Shown here: positions 6,432 to 10,941 of the stretch, in pieces
Position numbering within the stretch: the first letter of the stretch is position 1
Layout of the letters: every line of letters starts with the position of its first letter
Assembly (NCBI GenBank): GCA_964444795.1
Contig: CAYUIQ010000276.1
Coordinates: forward strand, 1 to 10,941
Length of the DNA: 10,941 nt
Direction: 5' to 3'
From: JABMRP01 sp964444795
Lineage (GTDB): Bacteria > Planctomycetota > Planctomycetia > Pirellulales > Thermoguttaceae
Notes under the pieces: model-generated
Database searches by the model: none
The model's input: only the letters and a program-made list of their open reading frames with translations
What the model was told of the DNA's origin: nothing
Position numbers and translations under genes: made by a program

Positions 6432-7631
6432 ATGGACTGGCGAATCACCGACCCGGCGCATCTGCTGGGAGCGTTGCGAGTGTCGTTGTGCGAGGGTGGG
6501 CGGTTTCTCGTCGGACGCATGGCGCCGGGCGGGCCGATCCTCCAGCAGCGCAACGTCAGCTTCGTCCACAAGGCGTCCTGGGGGATGCACGCCGCCGGCG
6601 TCGATCACCAGACGATCGCCCGGCTGTTGGACTGGGCCGGGGACGAGGCGCTGCAGGAAAACGGCGATTTCTACTTTCCCGAGGAGGGGCCGGAGTACAA
6701 GGATTTGCAGCGGGTCTACCGGCCGTTGAACTTCTGCAAAGTGGCCGCCTGGATTGATCATCCGCTGGCCCAACAATCGCCGGTCGTCGATCGCATCTTG
6801 CAGTATCAGCACGAGCCGTCCGGCGGCGTGTTTCATTACATCGGCGACGATCCAAAGCGACCCGATTGGCCGCCCGCCATGGGCACGCTCAACACGACCT
6901 TCTTCGGCCATCTGATGATCGCCCTGGAGAGGCGTGACCGGGCGATTGCCGCCGGCGATTGGGTCGTGCGTTGGGTCGAAGCAAACCGTCCGTATATGGC
7001 CCAGGGGCAACTGTACACGCAAATGACCCCCGAGGGCGAGTTGGTCACCGACGTGGCACCGGGCGAGAAGATCTCCAAAATGGTCGATACACAATCGCCC
7101 AAGCAGGAGTTTTGGAACGGCGGCACGGCGATGGCCTATCTGGCCGTGTTGTACGACGTGATGCGGAGCCGCTGGGACGAACCGGAGGAGCGCGCGCGGC
7201 CGTACCTCGATGCCGCGCGTGTACTGCTGGACTTCGAGGCCACGATGCCGCTGGATACCTATCTCTGGCCCTCGAAGTGCAAGGTCGGCTGGGGAGCCGG
7301 CGAGTTGCTGCGCGTGCTGGTGCAATACGACCCGGCCGACGAGGAAACGATGGAAAAGGCCTATCGCGTGGCCGAGCGCGTGGCCGTCTTCACCTTTCTC
7401 GACAACCAACTCCCCAGCGGCGGCTGGTCCTGGATGCACTACCCGTTGGACGAGCGGATCCCCGAGATGGCCTTCAGCTACAAGCCGCTGAAGCACACCG
7501 TCGCCGTCCCGCCATGGCCGATCGACGACTCGCGGACGATCTTTCTGTCGTCGGAGGAAATCACCGGCGAATTCCTCGGCGAGATGAAGAGCATCGAGCA
7601 GGGCGTCGCGGCATGGCTTGCGAAGTCGTGA
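6432..7631 (+). CDS. Conserved protein of unknown function, possible alpha/alpha-toroid fold
   Basis: A 399-residue protein without signal peptide or membrane span, so probably cytoplasmic. I do not recognise a named family with certainty. FWNGGTAMAYLAVLYD (227-242), the following YLDAARVLLDF (258-268), CKVGWGAGELLRVL (283-296) and GGWSW (330-334) show spaced helices with Gly-Trp turns like those of (alpha/alpha)6 toroids such as terpene cyclases, lanthionine cyclases and glycan-acting enzymes. There is no DxDD motif of squalene-hopene cyclases and no zinc triad I can point to, so none of those activities should be assumed. ATG 6432 is supported by GGAGGAA (6421-6427). Its 3' end is 28 bases from the convergent minus-strand operon, with no clear terminator between them. 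C283 and H109/H126/H135 could be functional but this cannot be judged alone. Confidence 0.72.
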   Translation: MDWRITDPAHLLGALRVSLCEGGRFLVGRMAPGGPILQQRNVSFVHKASWGMHAAGVDHQTIARLLDWAGDEALQENGDFYFPEEGPEYKDLQRVYRPLNFCKVAAWIDHPLAQQSPVVDRILQYQHEPSGGVFHYIGDDPKRPDWPPAMGTLNTTFFGHLMIALERRDRAIAAGDWVVRWVEANRPYMAQGQLYTQMTPEGELVTDVAPGEKISKMVDTQSPKQEFWNGGTAMAYLAVLYDVMRSRWDEPEERARPYLDAARVLLDFEATMPLDTYLWPSKCKVGWGAGELLRVLVQYDPADEETMEKAYRVAERVAVFTFLDNQLPSGGWSWMHYPLDERIPEMAFSYKPLKHTVAVPPWPIDDSRTIFLSSEEITGEFLGEMKSIEQGVAAWLAKS

Positions 7632-7659
7632 GTAACGGTTATCTGATAGGCACAACTCC

Positions 7660-7962
7660 TCAGAGCGTCGCCCGTTTGCGAATATACTCGGTGACAACAT
7701 CCCGGGCGTATTGGAGCACCTGTTCGGGCGAGTCGTCCGGTTCGCACATCTCGGGGGTTTCGACGACGTCCTCGACCATCTCGTCCCACCAGGCGGCGCC
7801 GAGGATTTGCAGGCAGCCCTGGGCATCGAGTCCGGCGGAGGCCATTTCCTCGACCGTCGGCGCATCGAAACCGACGGCCACCTCGCCTTCGGCGGGCGGG
7901 TCCGTCAGATGGACCTTCCCCTTAAGGAACTCCATGATCGCACGCAGTTGGTCACGGTTCAC
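7660..7962 (-). CDS. Small acidic protein of unknown function
   Basis: A 100-residue soluble, acidic protein with no signal peptide and no domain I recognise. It has two cysteines (C50, C73), a WWDEM segment (58-62) and a run of acidic residues (60-80). Start is GTG at 7962, with GGAGG (plus-strand 7969-7973) six bases upstream. It is the last gene of the minus-strand operon, 18 bases after the CGGC-domain gene, so it may be a partner of that protein. The strong ribosome-binding site and the operon position are the main reasons to accept it as real. Confidence 0.7.
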   Translation of the reverse strand: MNRDQLRAIMEFLKGKVHLTDPPAEGEVAVGFDAPTVEEMASAGLDAQGCLQILGAAWWDEMVEDVVETPEMCEPDDSPEQVLQYARDVVTEYIRKRATL

Positions 7963-7980
7963 GGCGGGCCTCCCATACCG

Positions 7981-8334
7981 TCAATACGAATGCGTCCCCA
8001 ACACGACCTCGCAGCCGAACTTCCCTTCCAGGGTGGCTTTCATTTCATCGAAATCGATCGGACATTGCGCGGTTTCCATGGCCGCTTTAACGCATGTACC
8101 CAGGTGGATCACGTCGATGGGGCGATCGAGGTTCTTCGTGATTTCGGCGAGCAGCTTCACCCGAGGCACGGTCAGGCCCGGGCAGTCGCCGCAGTCGGTC
8201 ATGGCCACCAGATTGATTTCATCGTGACGGGCGAACTCGCCGTTCTTCTCCTTCATTCCCTTGTAGCACTTGGCACACCCGATGCACGAGTGGTCCTTGA
8301 TCCGTTTGCAGTAAAGAATGGCAACGTTGGGCAT
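7981..8334 (-). CDS. CGGC-domain cysteine-rich protein
   Basis: A 117-residue cytoplasmic protein of the CGGC-domain family (PF08821), found mostly in anaerobes and thought to bind metal or an Fe-S centre; its reaction is not established. It begins with the family-like MPNVAILYCK and holds nine cysteines: C9, C17, C20, C23, C48, C51, C81, C91 and C108. The name-giving motif reads C48-G-D-C51-P-G, an Asp replacing the second Gly. VIHLGTC (75-81) and the ending VVLGTH are family landmarks. Two ATGs stand in tandem at 8337 and 8334; the second is chosen because AGGAGG then has 5-base spacing rather than 2. The gene sits between the DUF1080 gene (19 bases upstream) and the small unknown gene. A redox, metal-sensing or electron-transfer role is inference. 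Confidence 0.85.
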   Translation of the reverse strand: MPNVAILYCKRIKDHSCIGCAKCYKGMKEKNGEFARHDEINLVAMTDCGDCPGLTVPRVKLLAEITKNLDRPIDVIHLGTCVKAAMETAQCPIDFDEMKATLEGKFGCEVVLGTHSY

Positions 8335-8353
8335 CATGGCCTCCTATGGATGT

Positions 8354-9085
8354 TCACGATTGGGGATCGAGCGGGCGGAGCGTGATTTCGCGAAACCAGA
8401 CTTTGCAGCCGTGGTCCTGCAACTGGATCCGCCCCTTTCGGTTGAGGGCAAAATCCTTGACCCGGCCGAACTTGCTGGCGGCGATTTGCTCCTTCCACTG
8501 CGGGCTGCTCGTGTCGGCTTCGACGATCTTCTCGCCGTTGAGCCAGTGTTCGATTTTCGTTCCGCGGATAACGATTCGCGAGTGGTTGTACTCGCCGACC
8601 GGCTTGAGTCGCTTCTTTTCGTTGGGACCAAAAAGCGCGTACAGCGCGCCGGCGCTTCCTTTGCTCTGGTTCGGTTTCTCCTGGGGGGCCTCGCCGGTGA
8701 GCTGGTATTCGCAACCCAGCCAACCCGGGTGTCCGAAAACGCCCTTTTCGTAGAATTGCACGCGATACTTCAGGCCGCTGTTGCCGCGGGGTGCGATCTT
8801 CCAATGGAAGTCGAGCTCGAAATCCTCGCACTGGACGTCGGCGTAAATGGGTCCGCCCCGTTCGGCCCGGACCAGCACGCCCTCCTCGACCTTCCAGCCC
8901 ACCGTCACCGGATCGCCGGAGGCCGTGGTCCAGCCGTCGAGCGATTTGCCGTCGAACAGGGCGATGACCTGGTCGTTCTTCTTGTCCTCTTGCCCCCGGG
9001 CGGTCGTTTCGGCACCCGCCACCAGCACGGCCGTGAATATCCCCGTCAGCAACAGTGTGGCGCGCGATCGTCGGTCGGTTTGCAT
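8354..9085 (-). CDS. Exported DUF1080 / 3-keto-disaccharide hydrolase family protein
   Basis: A 243-residue protein with an N-terminal signal peptide (about 1-31, basic start then LLLTGIFTAVLVAGA) and one PF06439 domain, a concanavalin-like beta-jelly-roll. Diagnostic segments are ALFDGKSLDGW (42-52), GNSGLKYR (101-108), EYQL (126-129), SAGALYALF (144-152) and a C-terminal IQLQDHG...VWFREI (220-234). Family members cleave 3-keto-glycosides or bind glycans in secreted polysaccharide breakdown; planctomycetes carry many of them. Start ATG 9085 has GGGAG five to six bases upstream. It is the first gene of the minus-strand operon and has a good promoter at 9128-9156. The exact glycoside cannot be inferred. 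Confidence 0.93.
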   Translation of the reverse strand: MQTDRRSRATLLLTGIFTAVLVAGAETTARGQEDKKNDQVIALFDGKSLDGWTTASGDPVTVGWKVEEGVLVRAERGGPIYADVQCEDFELDFHWKIAPRGNSGLKYRVQFYEKGVFGHPGWLGCEYQLTGEAPQEKPNQSKGSAGALYALFGPNEKKRLKPVGEYNHSRIVIRGTKIEHWLNGEKIVEADTSSPQWKEQIAASKFGRVKDFALNRKGRIQLQDHGCKVWFREITLRPLDPQS

Positions 9086-9127
9086 GGTTGCTCCCGATGG
9101 TTGTGGGTTGAATATCGTGAAGCATAC

Positions 9128-9156
9128 ATTCTATTCGGCAAACCGTGGATAATCAA
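9128..9156 (-). promoter_or_regulatory. Promoter of the DUF1080-CGGC operon
   Basis: On the minus strand TTGATT (9156-9151) and TAGAAT (9133-9128) are exactly 17 bases apart, matching the sigma70 consensus at 4 of 6 and 5 of 6 positions. Transcription would start near 9121, giving a leader of about 36 bases before ATG 9085. Confidence 0.55.
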
Positions 9157-9209
9157 TCGCGTCGCTGGATTCGCAAGAATTCAGGGTTTAGCCCCGCACG
9201 CCCATTTTC

Positions 9210-9238
9210 TGGACGGCGACACGGCGACACGGTAAGAT
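9210..9238 (+). promoter_or_regulatory. Weak candidate promoter of the beta-propeller gene
   Basis: TGGACG (9210-9215) and TAAGAT (9233-9238) are 17 bases apart, each 4 of 6 to consensus. The spacer holds two tandem copies of GGCGACAC (9215-9230). A start of transcription near 9245 would exclude the upstream ATG at 9237 and favour ATG 9288. Poorly supported on its own. Confidence 0.22.
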
Positions 9239-9287
9239 GGCCCTGACGGTTGTTTGTCCCTGGAACGTCCAATCCCAAAGGTGGATC

Positions 9288-10892
9288 ATGCTGAGTGCCG
9301 GCCGAGTCTTCGCGTATTGCCTGTCCCTGGCGATGTTGCTGTCGCCGTTTTCCGTACAGGCCGCGGATTGGCCGCAGTGGGGCGGACGCGACTGCCGCAA
9401 TCTGGTCTCCGCGGAGCGGGGACTGCCCGCGGACTTCGTGCCCGGCACGAAACTACCCAGCGGCGGCGGGATCGACCCGGCGACGACGAAGAACGTCCGC
9501 TGGACGGCCCGGCTCGGCTCGGCGACCTACGGCAACCCGACGGTCGCCGACGGGCGCGTGTTCGTGGGCACCGACGATCTACTCCTGGCGGCCAATCCGC
9601 GATTCCAGCGCACGCGCGCCGGACTGGTGCAGTGTTTCGACGAGGCGACCGGACGGCTCCTTTGGCAGTTGGTCGTTCCGCGGCGATACAACTTGCCACC
9701 CGAATCGCATTTCGGGCATCAACACCTGGGCGTCCTGTCGTCGCCCACCGTCGACGGCAAGCGCGCCTACGTGGTGACCAGCGCCGGCGATATCGTTTGT
9801 CTCGATGTCAACGGTCAGGCGGACGGCAACGACGGGCCGTTTGTCGACGAGGGGCAATACATGGCCGGTGCGGGTAAGAAGCCGGTCGAGTTGACCGACG
9901 CCGATGCCGACATCCTTTGGCGGTTCGACCCGCTCGACGAGCTTTCCGTGGTCGTCCACGACGCGGCCAGTTGCGCGGCGTTGATCCACGGCGACCTGGT
10001 CTACGTCGGCACGTCCAACGGAGTGGACGGACCGCACGCGAAGGTCGTCTCGCCGAATGCCCCCAGCCTGATCGTGCTCGACAAGAACACCGGCCGACTG
10101 GTGGCCACCGACGACGGGCGAATCGGCCCGAAGCTGTTCCACGCCCAATGGGCGGCGCCTTCGTTGGCCGAGGTCAACGGCAAGACGCTCGTTTTCCTCG
10201 GTGGCGGCGACGGCATCTGTTACGCACTGGAGGCGATTTCCCAAGCCGCCGACCAGCCCGTCGTGCTCAAGACGGTCTGGTCCTACGACTGCAATCCGCC
10301 GGAGTACCGATTGCGCAACGGGAAACCGATCCCCTACTACGAAGGCGACAAGCGGAAATCGTATAGCACCAACAAGAACGACGGCCTTTACCTGGGTCCC
10401 AGCCAGATTATCGCCACACCCGTCTTCCACAAGGGCCGCGTCTACGTGACCATCGGTCAGGACCCGGCCCACGGTCGCGGAAAGGGGTTGCTCCACTGTA
10501 TCGACGCCACAAAGACCGGCGATATCACGAAGACCGGATGTATCTGGACCTACGACGGGCTCGATCGCAGCATGTCGACCGTTGCCGTCGACGACGGACT
10601 GCTCTACGTTCCCGACATCGCCGGCCGGTTGCACTGCCTCGACGCCGACACGGGCCGCTGTCACTACGTCTTCGAGACCAAGGCGGAGACCTGGGGCGGC
10701 ACTCTGCTGGCCGATGGGAAGGTCTATCTGGCAACGAAGAAGGACTTCTTCATCCTGGCCGCCGGCAAGGAGCCCAAGGTGCTGGGGCAGATCTATCTCG
10801 GCGCGCCGGCCTACAGCACGCCGATCGCCGCCAACGGCGTGCTTCACGTCGCCTCGCAGCGCTACCTTTGGGCCGTCCAGCAGAGACCGTAG
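9288..10892 (+). CDS. Exported PQQ-like beta-propeller protein
   Basis: A 534-residue secreted protein made of repeated PQQ/YVTN-like blades. The signal peptide covers 1-25 (ending SVQA) and is followed by ADWPQWGG, the usual opening of planctomycete outer-compartment PQQ-like proteins. Blades recur as a value-store pattern: NPTVADGRVFVGT, SPTVDGKRAYVVTS, ALIHGDLVYVGTS, TPVFHKGRVYVTIG, STVAVDDGLLYVPD and GGTLLADGKVYLAT, each followed by a residue pattern like LxCLDAxTG. PQQ binding itself is not shown: this class is mostly structural or binding, not dehydrogenase, and I see no clear catalytic cysteine pair. The open frame starts at ATG 9237, but ATG 9288 is chosen because AAGGTGG lies just before it and the signal peptide then begins correctly. 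It is divergent from the DUF1080 operon, sharing a 202-base control region. Confidence 0.88.
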   Translation: MLSAGRVFAYCLSLAMLLSPFSVQAADWPQWGGRDCRNLVSAERGLPADFVPGTKLPSGGGIDPATTKNVRWTARLGSATYGNPTVADGRVFVGTDDLLLAANPRFQRTRAGLVQCFDEATGRLLWQLVVPRRYNLPPESHFGHQHLGVLSSPTVDGKRAYVVTSAGDIVCLDVNGQADGNDGPFVDEGQYMAGAGKKPVELTDADADILWRFDPLDELSVVVHDAASCAALIHGDLVYVGTSNGVDGPHAKVVSPNAPSLIVLDKNTGRLVATDDGRIGPKLFHAQWAAPSLAEVNGKTLVFLGGGDGICYALEAISQAADQPVVLKTVWSYDCNPPEYRLRNGKPIPYYEGDKRKSYSTNKNDGLYLGPSQIIATPVFHKGRVYVTIGQDPAHGRGKGLLHCIDATKTGDITKTGCIWTYDGLDRSMSTVAVDDGLLYVPDIAGRLHCLDADTGRCHYVFETKAETWGGTLLADGKVYLATKKDFFILAAGKEPKVLGQIYLGAPAYSTPIAANGVLHVASQRYLWAVQQRP

Positions 10893-10901
10893 GCGTTTAG
10901 C

Positions 10902-10932
10902 CCAGGCACTTGTGCCCGGCGTGCGTGCCTGG
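10902..10932. repeat. Hairpin repeat at the window end
   Basis: CCAGGCAC (10902-10909) pairs perfectly with GTGCCTGG (10925-10932) around a 15-base loop, starting 9 bases after the beta-propeller stop codon. It shares GGCACTTGTG with the hairpin at the left end of the window, which suggests a related dispersed repeat. There is no T-run in the visible part, and the window ends 9 bases later. Confidence 0.55.
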
Positions 10933-10941
10933 CGTCTGGAA

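Noticed and set aside
6225..6729. Frame-1 continuation of the polyferredoxin gene
   Set aside because: It crosses two hairpins and about 300 bases of the next gene and has non-coding-like composition; the frameshifted end at 6224 fits better.
6339..7865. 508-codon minus-strand open frame
   Set aside because: It lies opposite the well-supported 6432-7631 gene and overlaps the next one; no domain is visible.
9579..10847. 422-codon minus-strand open frame
   Set aside because: Antisense shadow of the beta-propeller gene, with repeats that only mirror the blades.

Overview
The window looks like a piece of a planctomycete chromosome, most likely Pirellulales-like. This rests on gene content: a secreted sulfatase, a DUF1080/3-keto-disaccharide hydrolase, a secreted PQQ-type beta-propeller opening with DWPQWGG, and a PEP-CTERM protein. 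High GC and hairpin repeats between genes fit the same picture. There are no rRNA or tRNA genes, CRISPR arrays, phage genes or recognisable transposases.

Layout. Bases 1-57 hold a hairpin repeat. Bases 154-3591 form a tight plus-strand operon: exported sulfatase, URO-D-fold methyltransferase-like protein, and an Fe-S/DUF3786 protein. Bases 3626-3842 are a 71-codon 3' remnant of a second URO-D gene, about 88% identical to the end of the intact copy. After about 360 bases without a convincing gene comes a PEP-CTERM surface protein (4200-4892) with a clear intrinsic terminator. Next is a membrane polyferredoxin of the NapH/NosR type (5146-6224) that appears to carry a single-base frameshift near its 3' end, followed by two hairpins, one a long palindromic repeat. 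A protein of unknown function with features of an alpha/alpha-toroid fold (6432-7631) converges on a minus-strand operon: DUF1080 protein, CGGC-domain cysteine-rich protein and a 100-residue unknown protein (9085 down to 7660). That operon has a good promoter in the 202-base divergent region. A secreted beta-propeller protein (9288-10892) and a last hairpin close the window.

How the genes may work together. The sulfatase, DUF1080 protein, beta-propeller and PEP-CTERM protein are exported and suit breakdown of sulfated polysaccharides at the cell surface. The URO-D-like protein, the DUF3786 protein with a corrinoid-protein-type Fe-S motif, the polyferredoxin and the CGGC protein instead suggest low-potential redox or methyl-transfer chemistry. 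The most interesting idea is that the first operon couples desulfation to removal of methyl groups from an algal-type glycan or a related substrate. This is inference: no corrinoid-binding protein is seen in the window.
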